Positions 9,601 through 18,300 of a stretch of 22,903 bases of DNA are shown piece by piece. The notes under the pieces are model-generated. The model was not told where the DNA came from, did not search any database, and worked only from the letters and a program-made list of their open reading frames with translations. Location of the stretch: IMG/VR virus record IMGVR_UViG_3300020395_000115, positions 1-22,903 of that record. One strand, written 5' to 3'. The stretch comes from a virus. Numbering within the stretch: position 1 is the stretch's first letter; each line of letters starts with the position of its first letter. A program made the position numbers and the translations under genes.

Positions 9601-10415
9601 TTGTTACTGGTACTAATACTTTATCTACTGCATCGTCTGTAGGTGAAGCAACACGGTTGGCGTATGAGTTTAGTCATAGTGTCGCTGCTGTTTCCTCACA
9701 AAATAATGTACTTGAAGTAACTCAACAGTTGCTTAGGAATGTTTCTGCACCAGCTATTACACAGGAGATTGTACTTCAACCGAAGGAAAGTAATGTTAGT
9801 AATAACATTGTTTCTATATTATCAACTCCTGGTAACACAGTTAAGCAGATAAAGACTTCTGCATTAGCATCTTCTACTCAAGAGACCAAGTTGACTTCAC
9901 CATCATTAGCACCTGCTATGACTATGGTAAGTACTTTTGATAGTAAGAAGGCAGATTTACTTGACGTGGATCTTAATTGGGGTGATGCATATGTAATGGT
10001 TCCATCTACTACTGGATTTGATCCTAGTGGTAGTTTACAAGTTGGAGAATACTACATAGAATATTCATCCAAATTATCTGATCGTTTCGTTATTAGATAC
10101 AATGCAGCAGTAGTAACTGCAACTATTGCTACTACTGGTACTGGATATCCTAATTCAGGAACTGCGGCATGTACTGGTGGTGATGGATCAGGATTACAAG
10201 TAAGTTATACAGCAGTAAGTGGTGCTCTGGTTTCAGTCTCCATTTCTAATGCTGGACTAGATTATAACGCAGGTAACGTAGTTACAGTTACTGGTGGTAC
10301 TATTAGTGCTACTTTAACTATTACTGATGTTGTTACCAATAGCACCTCCACAAGAGGAGTTGCTTCTGTTGCTCCAGCAACAATTTCCGCAGGAACACTA
10401 GTTAGACAAGTATAA
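684..10415 (+). CDS. gp7: Giant gp7-like baseplate wedge protein (3243 aa) with YHYH-like and repeated modules
   Basis: T4 gp7 (about 1032 aa) is the wedge initiator that binds gp10, gp8 and gp6. Residues 1-300 here match, from memory, the T4 gp7 C-terminal region: an F-KFLE-YY helix, a KR-L-KHISSFYKAKGTKRS segment (about 186-205) and an EDLVGKTI segment before a beta stretch. The downstream gp7 element, a YSYVVESK strand then W-DLIKESVHPAGF, appears only at about 1828-1856. Between lie VDST-GF modules (about 82, 320, 1256), GSGY-type modules, a YHYH-like motif at 739-753 (GYAYDGNPIYGPYGY) and SGTF/SGEF modules (1058, 1765). After it come DGILQ-like modules (1983, 2523, 2631), a duplicated helical domain (2054-2153 and 2277-2376), a GGSGY module (2937) and a fourth VDST-GF-like module (3106). 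The N-terminal half of T4 gp7 is not recognisable. The ATG at 684 overlaps the gp6 stop; no Shine-Dalgarno is seen. Alternative name: YHYH-domain virion structural protein. Confidence 0.8.
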   Translation: MNVKSRNISSLIESQIPQFIVGEYPFFVKFLESYYAQQELSGGVLDIVTNLTEYRDINFYSKDILKQSSKTTAVTGFSDTTISVDSTDGFPDEGLAKVGDEIFFYQSKTDTSFTEISRGVSGNTSLGNLYSTSTFVSTDAKTHASGSTVHNISNLFLYALIQSFESEYLAGVPEKYLRGEIDKRTLIKHISSFYKAKGTKRSIQFIFNSLIASDDTDVYYPKDITLKSSESDWITDYTLKVIAVQGNPEDLVGKTIVQSGDVYASAVVDNVRKAQSVDGTQIWELIIAPSSINNVFSVSNKTKLTKAIDNTDQVGSKIYVDSTFGWDKEGTILIGSEVITYSSKTIKQYTIKSRVSTQTHNVGTIIYDNKKIVSGDVQILALGVVYNLSPKANVPYGIEGETVVVEDSGFDTIDSIIKNQLGQVRWEMSDSTAVSSGDPRTLSENTDTIPGIAEVFSDENNYYFCTNGFPKRTVYYNQTISADTTPVSQSLLRTIRKTPLTTTEVYQSPRKDIGIMVDGTLAYSYKDTGSVFFGKLTKITVNNQGSAYTRAPFVLVNNTAYKATANMSGSVVETISINDTSSYTVAPTIDIVSGRNAVLTPVVTGGAITSLVIADAGEYYSAPPTIRIVDKLGKGRFAEFTAEVSATGQITSTTPINTGSFYTTENVVIQIIPAGSGATATSSIFEWVKNRYAYATKDTEYGFSHLNDQGFYNYGVLSYSPSLQTSLSDDGTNHSPIIGYAYDGNPIYGPYGYTDAADSSTAIIKMTSGYILRTARPNGPSVATYPLGSFIQDYYYADRTSTLDKNNGRYCVTPDYPDGVYAYFVTLDSTDVPVYPYIIGKNFYSLPLASNYDQNQTQNDIPTDAVRLRTTTSPNNGLQVRAVTKDTAPGSISNFTVFSSSNNFKVGSELFLDNSGTGGTEASGTVESIKGKDIIEVRATDKQRVAKVQLTENCYVFSGDTLTQPSSGAYGTVVGDVLDGKILVLQDVVGNFDDSGIFDATTLSINMVLNTNATFTKGATVELTNGTVNQTNPPSILATGEVIESTDKRNSVKVKVLSGTFVQTTGYYLRSDNLLNTVGAEILSTKSLSTGLVPFQVNTNIALVKTDGDHELGIGDKIFISIDPNDSITTTTKYVQLGAIQEIDVEPPTYKSALNDAGIGRVDLLNSGADYTSNTYTDIELTGGKGTGAKATVLVVNSIVQTVTITTKGSGYEKGDVLTVADVDLVRSAASTNTNRLRVRVDHIGFAAGETTLNLDSIFGLSKNDLLTVGEEVVKITDIGSTSVTVTRAQEGTTDSDHFDNEAVTLYNTDYRFTVGESIAVTGNTALDPKVLSFANNKLTVEHNNSFFNQGDFAPYKVTTQSTLFDESDPKRTLKITAVSEFKIVTKISDSVNGPYTISPNINIQEFYQYRFDLSHFTNDKSEFIISPSKNDNIIAPEVVNVGTPGQPDSYAYVKFGYGARLGTIDLTGTLTKRVPRRYQRYYYKSVVRTTANGDAEIRIGPSTSIVDSDSFMEIINDPLQGRQIITDALTTSGDSQGQAVSFVTSDRFVYEMSQVPEWYGTGTQKYTSESRSAIGGIDNIKVANLGSGYKQVPIVKGCELHPAYSSTVTAEWDSVNNNIVGVIVDTPGSNYSKPIVVVSDGNGTEAEFEVLKTADNKVARVTVINKGKNYTYKPSLKVVEGDLRAYALGDSIGITKNVEMEFNGAGIWDDTSTIRRHSCSDVLIVDTTDNFLNGEQVKQGNSIGHVVPNGWRPGSNILKISVKSGEFVSGTPVLGIASKASGSVLKVLKTEFDVDLRSYYDNLGTFTSDKGKVGVRTHKIADNNFYQDYSYVVESKTDINKWRDLIKESVHPAGFKLFGELNVDSNAAVSISNNSKTNQVSTLKLWNEETNKVTVGDTKRYHQTVVNLSENINLIRGTGSFTEKSSDTSGIIAREIKLTPAFDGDFDANGNISGTREFTIVDAGTNAPITPYNAMALTITLDGILQEPEVAYTLDANKITFAKAPFGPRTDNNATTKATKFVGRLFQFKDASQNATYLKKIRQIFQREGTWIDAANQLRFNRTFIQEEAIGYVKAMYPSLTWNTLESKCMRDIGLLVDSYEHDLRFGGNASTYDAAKKYFNDGSLAYIDAQLTESIAAYEYTMNLCVAAARNWDLSMKNCIVTQGTNTITVPSTLGICIGMNVSTGSQFAPDTTVTEILSPTSIRVSRDAELSYAGQTITTLVTNTGNTSYGPTVISSTGTLNISPSATTTIYSSINNIDEVTFSFARTNTGKFMDAARLIRKNKKYIQEESLGWVKATYPNLVIPDEDKCERDTGYLIDAYVYHLQYGGNFNVVDFAERYYTGYTLSHIASQKAESIAAFNKAKDLMVVAMKNNLGAGTYTAISPFTDAILPDPQGVLYMCAEVEQTLDTYNTIVANVINKGPYTIEKVSDNNQRNGNWTTMQTFSNINILAKEDVFTECADVVSALNSLFLNVKEILNGNSATKSLPDYFNGDNTDFELYYTDNTPVKTSVKQDLFVGINGIFQNAKYDETFPRLNSYYIKRSAGASDPDRIVFAEPPKWEQKANTLTVQEPLAVEKFFAHNVGGYKRLIIQGENFNGSTLGPFVMRDEEVKDVVVVDDDRFVLVFVDGILQERTRAYSINESSITFTQPPREGQRVDIVLLVGISTDQILDGYNIEPNNFMNEVTVNVTGLDSAYDSFSNTKDGQIIWQFTDNTYPTPDEYTTIGMVRGHGLVSGGWEFIMSAQNPDIDFTKPLRIAANTDYINASYIEVDLSTATTSVTYATEDGRRVMKKDTAGWLYASARPNMTNVEPGDKIIIDGETDYRTVKKVPSRVNPLDYVPDTQASSASVGTVTVSNYNGLSRGEGLDVKAVLTGDVVTSLTWNKRDLSRNPDAYQYDTPPVLSIEPVNDNGGGAKAHVVVDGGEVIDVILTSGGSGYTAIPTVNVSRGYKIIKGHRQFDSKYTKYIEHIVTGTNTLSTASSVGEATRLAYEFSHSVAAVSSQNNVLEVTQQLLRNVSAPAITQEIVLQPKESNVSNNIVSILSTPGNTVKQIKTSALASSTQETKLTSPSLAPAMTMVSTFDSKKADLLDVDLNWGDAYVMVPSTTGFDPSGSLQVGEYYIEYSSKLSDRFVIRYNAAVVTATIATTGTGYPNSGTAACTGGDGSGLQVSYTAVSGALVSVSISNAGLDYNAGNVVTVTGGTISATLTITDVVTNSTSTRGVASVAPATISAGTLVRQV
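731..748 (+). other. Perfect 7-bp hairpin at the start of the gp7-like gene
   Basis: CCCACAA (731-737) and TTGTGGG (742-748) are perfect reverse complements around the loop TTTA. The hairpin sits 47 bases after the start codon, inside the reading frame (residues 16-22). No T tract follows, so it is not a rho-independent terminator. It could slow ribosomes or mark an mRNA processing point just after the gp6/gp7 junction; chance is also possible. Confidence 0.4.
2898..2942 (+). other. YHYH-like motif in the gp7-like protein
   Basis: These codons (residues 739-753) encode GYAYDGNPIYGPYGY, the signature block of the YHYH protein family, which is usually found in secreted or surface proteins. Flanking residues fit the domain: an HSPIIGYAYDG lead-in before it, and FIQDYYYADRTSTLDKNNGR followed by Y-VTPDYPDGVYAYFVT at about 792-830. 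The domain lies inside the large insertion that separates the two gp7-like segments. Its role in phage virions is not known; a surface-exposed binding or folding role is inference. Confidence 0.75.
6843..7142 (+). repeat. Helical domain duplication, copy 1 (residues 2054-2153)
   Basis: This 100-residue, mostly helical block starts DAANQLRFNRTFIQEE and ends near VAAARN. It aligns to copy 2 with one single-residue gap in each and about 44 identical residues by hand count. Shared anchors are DAA, IQEE, G-VKA-YP, KC-RD-G-L-D-Y, GGN and ESIAA. The two copies are separated by about 120 residues that include a beta module of the form GTNTITV-STLGICIGM. Function unknown; similar blocks recur in marine T4-like structural proteins as I recall. 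Confidence 0.85.
7512..7811 (+). repeat. Helical domain duplication, copy 2 (residues 2277-2376)
   Basis: This is the second copy of the domain, starting DAARLIRKNKKYIQEE and ending near VVAMKNN. The copies differ at over half of the residues and have no long identical DNA tracts, so the duplication is old rather than an assembly artefact. It lies between the first and second DGILQ-type modules. Confidence 0.85.
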
Positions 10416-10424
10416 ATATAAATA
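10411..10424 (+). promoter_or_regulatory. Two overlapping T4-type late promoter boxes upstream of gp8
   Basis: TATAAATA occurs at 10411-10418 and again at 10417-10424, both exact matches to the T4 late promoter -10 box recognised by gp55-type sigma factor. The first overlaps the TAA stop of the gp7-like gene (10413-10415). Transcription would start near 10430-10437, leaving a short leader before the gp8 ATG at 10466. The leader holds a small hairpin (GTAGT 10438-10442 with ACTAC 10448-10452) followed by CCCTATTTT. That looks too weak for a terminator but could shape the gp8 leader. Confidence 0.8.
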
Positions 10425-10465
10425 ACTCGGATAACCTGTAGTACAAAACTACCCTATTTTCAATT

Positions 10466-12292
10466 ATGTCGGCAATCATATCAGAAAAGTTTCGCATTTT
10501 TAATGCACAACAGTTTCTAGAATCACTCACTGAAGGTGCTAATGACACCAGTGCAGATCGATCTCGTATGTACTTCTTCGTTGGTCGTTCGGATCAATGG
10601 GATTCATATTTAGAGATCTATAATCCTAATGCTACAGCATTTAATGTAGGGGATGAGGTGTATGATGCTGGTGCTGCTGGTGCTACTGCATATGGATCTA
10701 CGACATGGAAGGCAACTGTGCGTAAGGTTAATCCAGGATCACTATTAGTACACAGTCCATCCCCTGCTGCTGGTACTCCGACTGCTGGTAATGTAATTAA
10801 GGGTTATGCTAGTGCTGCCGACACTGGTGCTGAGGCTGTAGGTGGTGTGTATCGTATTGCCGATGAAACGAATGCACCAGCTCCACTGGACAACCAGACA
10901 GAGAAGTTCAAAGTTTATGAAGAACTGATTGCTGCAAAAAGGGTAGAGTCATCTAATGTTATAACAGTAGTTCCTCGTTACAACTGGAACACAGTTACTA
11001 ACCCTAAGTTCGACATGTACAAGCCTGACTACAGTGCTGCACCTGCTTCAGGTGGTACTGCAAAGCAGACTGCTACAGGACAGAACACACTTAGTGCTGC
11101 TAAGTTCTATGTAATGAACAGCAACTACGAAGTATTCAAGTGTCTTTACAATAAGGAAGATACAGTTTCTGGTGGTGCTAATGCATCTGATATGCCTACC
11201 ACAGCAAACAACTATGTTAGTGGAGTATACACAGGACCTAACGATGGATATCGTTGGAAGTATCTCTATACAATGACCACTCAGCAAGTTATGGATTTCC
11301 TATCCAGTGACTTCATGCCTGTTGGTACATATGCTGGACCTGCTGCTGTAGACGGTGCTATTGATACAGCACTCATCTCAAGTGCTGGTAGTGGACTACC
11401 TGCTAACAAGACTGGTGCTTCTTCACTCTATGCTCCTATATTAGGAGATGGAACTGGTGGTAAGGTTAAGATTGAAACAGATGGTTCTGGTGCAATCACC
11501 TCTGCTGTTATTCAAGCTGCTGGTACAGGATATACCTACGGTACAGTTGCATTAGTAACTGGTACAGGTACTGGTGCTGGTGGAGATGCTTATGGTCTAT
11601 TCTCTGATGATACCCTAGGTACATCTGAGACCATTGCTGGATCTGCTCGTGGATCACTTGAAATTATCATTCCTCCTGCTGGTGGACATGGTGCTAATTT
11701 ATCCAATGAGCTTAACGGCAAACGCATTATGGTCAACGTACGTTTGACCTATGCTGAAGGACAAGGTGATTTCCCTGTTGATAATGACTTCCGTAGAATC
11801 GGAATTATTAAGGATCCACTACAGTTTGGATCATCAAATTATGCTACTGCAAACACACTTTCTGGTGTCTATGCTGTAAGAGTAACAGGAACTGGTCTTA
11901 CTAGTTCTTCTTTCGGAAAAGATAATCAAATTTCACAGACTGTAACTGGTGGAACTGCTAAGGGAACCGTTGTTTCTTGGAAACTAGACGATTCAAGCAC
12001 TACAACTGGTGTTCTTAAATACTTCCAGTCACCTGAATCACATACAGACAGTGGTATTGTAAGAGCATTTGCTTCTGATGCATCTAATGCTATTACTGAT
12101 GCTGGTACATCTGTATCTGTTAATGTTAATACATCATATGCTTCAACCCTTGAAGGTGTAACATTTGCAAGCGGTTTGGCGAATCCTGAGATCAAATCTA
12201 ATTCTGGAGAACTCGTATACATAGAGAACAGGAGACTGATTACGAGAGCTGCTGACCAAATAGAGGACATCAAGCTAGTAATCGAATTCTAA
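10466..12292 (+). CDS. gp8: Baseplate wedge subunit gp8 (608 aa, enlarged)
   Basis: gp8 is a dimeric wedge protein that joins the gp7/gp10 complex during baseplate assembly. T4 gp8 is 334 residues, and its landmarks can be followed through this longer protein. They are: an N-terminal SEKFRIFNAQQFLESL helix then YFFVGRSDQW; RYNWNT from 171; NDGYRWKYLY (259-268), like GDGYVWEYLF in T4; FRRIGIIKDPL (442-452), like FRQISIITNPL; and the last residues SGELVYIENRR...DQIEDIKLVIEF, nearly the T4 ending SGEMIYMENR...DQTEEINILFTF. Extra material sits at about 52-130, 295-380 and 465-575; the second insert carries GTGY at 353-356. The ATG at 10466 follows a late promoter; no Shine-Dalgarno is visible. 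Confidence 0.93.
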   Translation: MSAIISEKFRIFNAQQFLESLTEGANDTSADRSRMYFFVGRSDQWDSYLEIYNPNATAFNVGDEVYDAGAAGATAYGSTTWKATVRKVNPGSLLVHSPSPAAGTPTAGNVIKGYASAADTGAEAVGGVYRIADETNAPAPLDNQTEKFKVYEELIAAKRVESSNVITVVPRYNWNTVTNPKFDMYKPDYSAAPASGGTAKQTATGQNTLSAAKFYVMNSNYEVFKCLYNKEDTVSGGANASDMPTTANNYVSGVYTGPNDGYRWKYLYTMTTQQVMDFLSSDFMPVGTYAGPAAVDGAIDTALISSAGSGLPANKTGASSLYAPILGDGTGGKVKIETDGSGAITSAVIQAAGTGYTYGTVALVTGTGTGAGGDAYGLFSDDTLGTSETIAGSARGSLEIIIPPAGGHGANLSNELNGKRIMVNVRLTYAEGQGDFPVDNDFRRIGIIKDPLQFGSSNYATANTLSGVYAVRVTGTGLTSSSFGKDNQISQTVTGGTAKGTVVSWKLDDSSTTTGVLKYFQSPESHTDSGIVRAFASDASNAITDAGTSVSVNVNTSYASTLEGVTFASGLANPEIKSNSGELVYIENRRLITRAADQIEDIKLVIEF

Positions 12293-12317
12293 TTCCCCAT
12301 GATAGATTTGGTTTACG

Positions 12318-15300
12318 ATGCCACAAAAGACGAACCTAAACGTATCACCATATTATGACGACTATGATGCGTCTAAGAATTTTTATCGAATTCTTTTTCG
12401 CCCTGGATACTCGATACAAGCCAGAGAATTAACACAGTTACAATCTGTTCTTCAGAATCAGATTGAATCTATAGGACGTTATTCCTTCAAACAGGGTGAT
12501 ATGGTCATCCCTGGTGAAGTTGGACTGAACAATAGATTAGACTATGTTAAACTATCATCTGTTACAGAAGTTGCTGTAACGGAAGGAGATAATATTGTCT
12601 TCAAGAAATATGATATAGCATTACTAAAAGGTCAGACTTTAAAAGGCATCACTTCTGGCGTTACAGGTACTGTTGTTTCTACTCGTTATGCAACTACTAC
12701 ATCATCAGATACTGTTTACGTTAACTACACAAGCAGTGGAAATTCAAGTGATGAAGCAACTTTTAGACAAGGGGAAACTCTAGAGGTTGTAGATGGTGTT
12801 AATACACCTTTATTGGTCGTTGGAACGGACGGTAGCGTACTTCCAACTACTGTTACGTTAAAAGACCCAGATACAGGGGTAGAGACCTCTTACAACAGCC
12901 CTGCGATGGGTTTTGCTTCTGGTGTACAAGTAGAGCAAGGTATTTACTTCGTTAATGGACATTTTGTAAGAAATGAAGAAGAACTTCTTGTCCTAGAACC
13001 TTTCATTAATATTCCATCTGCTAAAGTTGGATTTAAGATCTCAGAGTCTTTAATCACTCCTGAAGAGGATTCAACACTCTATGATCAAGCAAGAGGATTT
13101 GCAAACTTCTCAGCACCTGGTGCTCATAGACTATCTGTATCATTAGGACTTATCAAGTATGATTTAGATGCGTCTACAGATAGTAATTTTATACAACTTC
13201 TTAGTGTTAAGAAGGGTGCTGTACAGAAAAAGATTACAGCAGCAAATTATAGTGTAATCGAAGAAACATTAGCAAGAAGAACTTATGATGAATCTGGTGA
13301 TTATGTTGTAGAAGATTTTTCAACTGATATACGTGAATACTATCAGACTGGTGGTAATAGAGGAGTCTATGCTAAGAATGTAACTACTGGTTTGGTTAAT
13401 GGCGAAGCAGAAGTTGATGCTTTGCAAAAGATGGTTGCAACTATAGGACCAGGTAAGGCATACATTAAAGGTTTTGAAATTGTTAACAAAGAAAGTTCTT
13501 ATGTAGATCTTAATAAATCACGTGAAAGTCTTGAGAGAGATAATATTACTCTTAAACATGGTGGTCTTAGTAGTTTTTACTTAACAAATACTTATAATAC
13601 TATTCCTCTAAATGCATTTGGTGCAGATCTTTCTACCTATCCAACACTGTTTCTTAACGGTGTATTTGGTGACGGATCACTTGGTCAAAATAATACAGAA
13701 CCTGCTACAGATGGTCTTGGAGCAAATGGTGAAATTGATGGACATAAACAGACACGCTCTAGAAGAACTAGTACATTTGATTCCGATCAAGCAGTTAAGA
13801 CTCTTATCGTAGATATTCTAGGTACAGCACCACACAATTTTGCAAGTATTACTAATTCTAACTGGGAAGCAAACATTGGTACATTAGCAGTTAGAACATC
13901 AGGATCAGGTAATGATGCAGAAGAACTAACTGTTCTTTCTTATTCTAAGTTTCATGGTGGAGATGCTCAATGGCCTAAGTCTTTCTTAGGAGCACCATCA
14001 TACATCGAGATTACTGTACTTGGTAGAAGAGATGTTATCGATTCCTTGAAGGAATATGATGATAATGATGGTAATGGTATGAGTGGAGTTACTAAAATGA
14101 CTCGTCTCTTCTGTGCAGAAGGTGCAGCAAGTGCTAAGACTAATGCAGAGAATGCTAATGATGCTGGTGTTGCTTCTGATCCTCCTGGACTTTGGGGCAG
14201 AGTAGTTTCATATAGTGATACTATTGTTCCTATTGTTGGACTTGCTAAACCAAAAAACTTCTCTTTAGAAGAAAGAGGAATTGGATTTAACGTAGATTCT
14301 GATAAGATTCTATCAAAGGGCAGACTTGGAAGTACAGATGCATACAATACGACTTTCAAGATGTCGTATTTCAATCCAACATTCTTAACTCAAATTAAGA
14401 TTGATACTGTAATTGCAGATGGTACATTCCAAGCTGGTTATTATATTACTGGATCTAAGAGTAAGGCATATGCTGTAGTTGAGGGATCTCCTAATGGAAG
14501 ATTGTCTGCTGGTAATAGATTATTTGTAAAGGTTCTTTCAGGAACATTTGTAGAAGGTGAAACTATCATCGATGAAGATGGTAATACATTAAGAATTGCT
14601 AGAGAGAATACTATATCACACTTTGTTGTTGATATTAGAGGTAATGGTTATGGTGGTTTGTGTACTGTTACAGTTGATGGTGTAACATATGATCCTACTG
14701 TTTTACTTCCTGATGTTGCAGATACTGATACCATTTACAAGATTAGTATTTTAGATAGAAGTTTGTTGGGTGATACATATGCTCAACCACCTTCAGTTGT
14801 AATCGCTGCTCCAAATGCATCTGTTTCTACAGTTGCACAGGCACGTGCAGTTCTCTTTAAGAATGTTATTCAAACATACACCCCACAGAATGTTAAATCT
14901 ATGTGGGCAAGGTTTGGTGTAGCACCTTCAGGAGGTGTAGCACCTAACATCTTCACTTCTGATGTAGAACTTTCAAGAGATGCTTACCTCACAAGTGCGA
15001 ATGTTACAGACTTTACATGGAGTGGTACTGAGGGTAATTCTTATCTTGAGTGTACTGGATTTGGGGCAGATGCTTCTTCTCTTCTTGTACAAGGAGATCT
15101 AGTACAATTCTCCGATACAAATAACAATCTTGTTAAAGCAATTGTTCAACAGGCTACTAAACCAGAAGGAGCTAAGAAATCAAGAATATATCTCGATTCT
15201 TTATTACCTTCTAGCGTAAGTAGTACATCTGTACTAAGAGTAAGACCAAAGATAGAGAATTCTTCTAAGTCTTCTTTGATCTTCCCTACAGGATCAAAAC

Positions 15301-18300
15301 AAATTAAATCACTTGTTAAAGGAACTGATGATACCGCAATTACTTTTAATTCTAGACGAGACTTCATACTGGATTCTAGCTCTGCTGGTGGTAAGATTAC
15401 ATTTAAGGCAAATCTTGAGTATGGTACTCAAAAGTTCGTTGCCTTTACTGAGAAAAATTTCCTTCTCACCATTCACAATAAGGGTAATGCTACCCAGATT
15501 GAGACAGGAGACATTGTTTATATCCCAACTGATGCTGTTTCAGTAGTAAGTTCAGTTGATGCTTCTAGTGGATTAACTGCTGGTAGTGTTAGTATAGAAC
15601 TACCTGATAACTATTTTGGTGCTTTAAGTGGTGGTACTGAATATCCTACACTTAAATTATCTGCAACTCTAGAGTTAACTAAGGCAAGACCTAGGTTAAA
15701 AACAGTTGTTAAGGATAAGAAGATTGTTATTAACCCTGCAAAGGATAATATTATTCCTTTAAGAGGACAAGATCAAGAAGCATCTGAAATCAAGACTGTT
15801 TCTTATTCAGATGTCTTTAAAATCAATTACATATATGAAGGATCTACTACTGCTGCTCCAACAATTGATAGTGCTGGTAATCTAGTTAGTGGTACTGATG
15901 TTACTAATAGATTTACGTTTGATGATGGACAAAGAGATACTTTGTATGATGTATCTCGTATTATAATCAAACCAGGTTTTGATTTACCTGTAGGACAACT
16001 TTTAGTATCATTTAATTACTTTGATCATTCACAAGGAGATTTCTGTACAGTAGATTCATATCTACATGAGTCTGGTGTTGCTGCTAATGAGATACCTACG
16101 TTCAACTCATCTGTATTTGGTGTTACTAACCTTAGAGATGTTATCGACTTCCGTCCAAAGGTAGATACTAATGCTACTATTACTGGATTTGAAAACCAGT
16201 CTATATTTAAGAATTCAACATTTAATAATTTCACTGGAGATGGTGGTGTAGTATCAAGTTGTCCAGCATCTGATACCAATCTTCCATTTACTATTTCATT
16301 CTATCAGAGTCAGTATTTAGATCGTATAGATGGTTTATTCTTAACTAAAAAGGGTGAGTTTATAGTCAAGGAAGGAAACCCATCTCTTAACCCATCAAGA
16401 CCTGAGACAATAGAAGATGCTATTGCCTTAGCTTACTTGTACATACCTGCTTACACAACAGATGCTTCTGATGTAAGAGTTGTTCCTGTTGATAACAAGC
16501 GTTACACAATGCGTGATATTGGTAGGATTGAAAAACGTGTTGAAAGGTTGGAATACTACACACTTCTTAGTGTTCTTGAACAGCAAGCATTCAATATGCA
16601 GATCAAGGATGAAGTTGGATATGAAAGATTCAAGAGTGGATTTGCTGTAGATAACTTTGAGACTCATAAGTTAGGTAATCTCAAGTCTATCGACTATGCA
16701 TGTTCTATTGATACTAAACAGTCTGTATTGAGAGCACAGTCTAAAGAAGATTCGTTTGATCTTATAGAAGTCAATACAAAAGAAGATGAAAGAGTAGTTG
16801 CTGGATATCAAAGATCTGGTGATGTTATAACTCTTCCATATTCTGAGCTCAAGATGCTCGACAACCCATTTGCAACTAAGACTATTAACCCAAATCCATT
16901 TGTGGTTATTCAGTACGTTGGAGATGCAAGTTTAGATGCTCCTGTTGATTCTTGGTATGAGGATACAGACGCACCTTTAATATCAGATAATAATACACAA
17001 CTCTATACCATATTCCTTGCTAAGGATAATGTACGTGAAGCATATTCTAGTTTGTACAACAATTATGCTATCAATTGGGTTGGATCTAATGATACCTTCT
17101 TTAATATTGGACCTCTTTCTGATATTAACTCAGATCAGGTATTCTCTACAGTTAAGATTGCTAATGTAGGTAGTTCTTCTAATATCAGTCCTCAGAATAA
17201 TGAGACTGGTAAAGGAATTGCTACAAAAGTAGTTGGTGATGCATCTGTTGCTACTTCTATGCAGCAGTTTGTTAGATCTAAAGCAGTTAAATTTACTATT
17301 ACTAGGTTGAAACCAAACACTAGGGTATTTCCTTTCATGGAAGGAAGGGATATTAGTAGATGGTGCAACCCCGATCTAAGATATACAGGAAAACCAGGAA
17401 ACTCATTATCAACATTCGGTGCATCTATTGTTACTGATGATGGTGGTAATGCTAGTGGACTTATTATAATACCTAATGGATATGCTCCTACACAAGGAAG
17501 TACTTGGAACAACTATCTCTATAACACAAATTATGATACCAGTTCTGAACAATTACAATTCACGACAGGTGAAAAAACAATTAGATTTACTTCGAGTTCT
17601 ACAGATAGTAATAAAGACAATGTAGAAACATATACTGAAGTTAAATATTACCCTGCAGGTCTTCTACCTACTGTTTCAAGTAGTATTGTTTCAACATTAC
17701 CTGCATTCCTTAAATCTAATGAAGGAGTTCAGTTAGTTGCTTCTCAAAATGAGAAGAGACCTAATCCTCTTGCTCAAACATTTAAGGTTGAAGGATATGA
17801 AGGTGGTGTATTTGTTACTGGATTAAATCTCTACTTTAATAAAAAGTCAAGTTCTATTCCTGTAAGAACATACTTAACAGATACTGTTAGTGGTAAACCT
17901 GGAAAGCATATTGTTCCTGGTACTGAGAGATCTCTTTCACCAAAAACATATCTTAAGGTATTTGTGTCTCAAGAGACTAATATTGAGATTGCAGAATTAG
18001 CATCAGGTATACAATCTGGAGCATCAGGTCCAGTATCTAAAGTATTTGATAAGACTGGTATTGAGGTACTTCCTGGAAATGCTAATAGAATACCTCTTTC
18101 TGCTGATCAGGTATACACACTTGTTCTTTCAAATAACAATGGAACAGCATTTACTGCTGGAGAAACCCTAATACTTCCATCTATAGTTCTTGCTAATGCT
18201 ACTAATAATACTAACATTACACTTACTATTGCTAAGGATTCTGGTAAAATAATAGACCTTAAAGTTATTGGTGCTGGTACTGGATATGATACAGCAACGA

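Noticed and set aside
14041-14055. Short palindrome ATTCCTTGAAGGAAT
   Set aside because: It is coding sequence in the DUF4815 gene with no promoter or partner site; no reason to call an operator.
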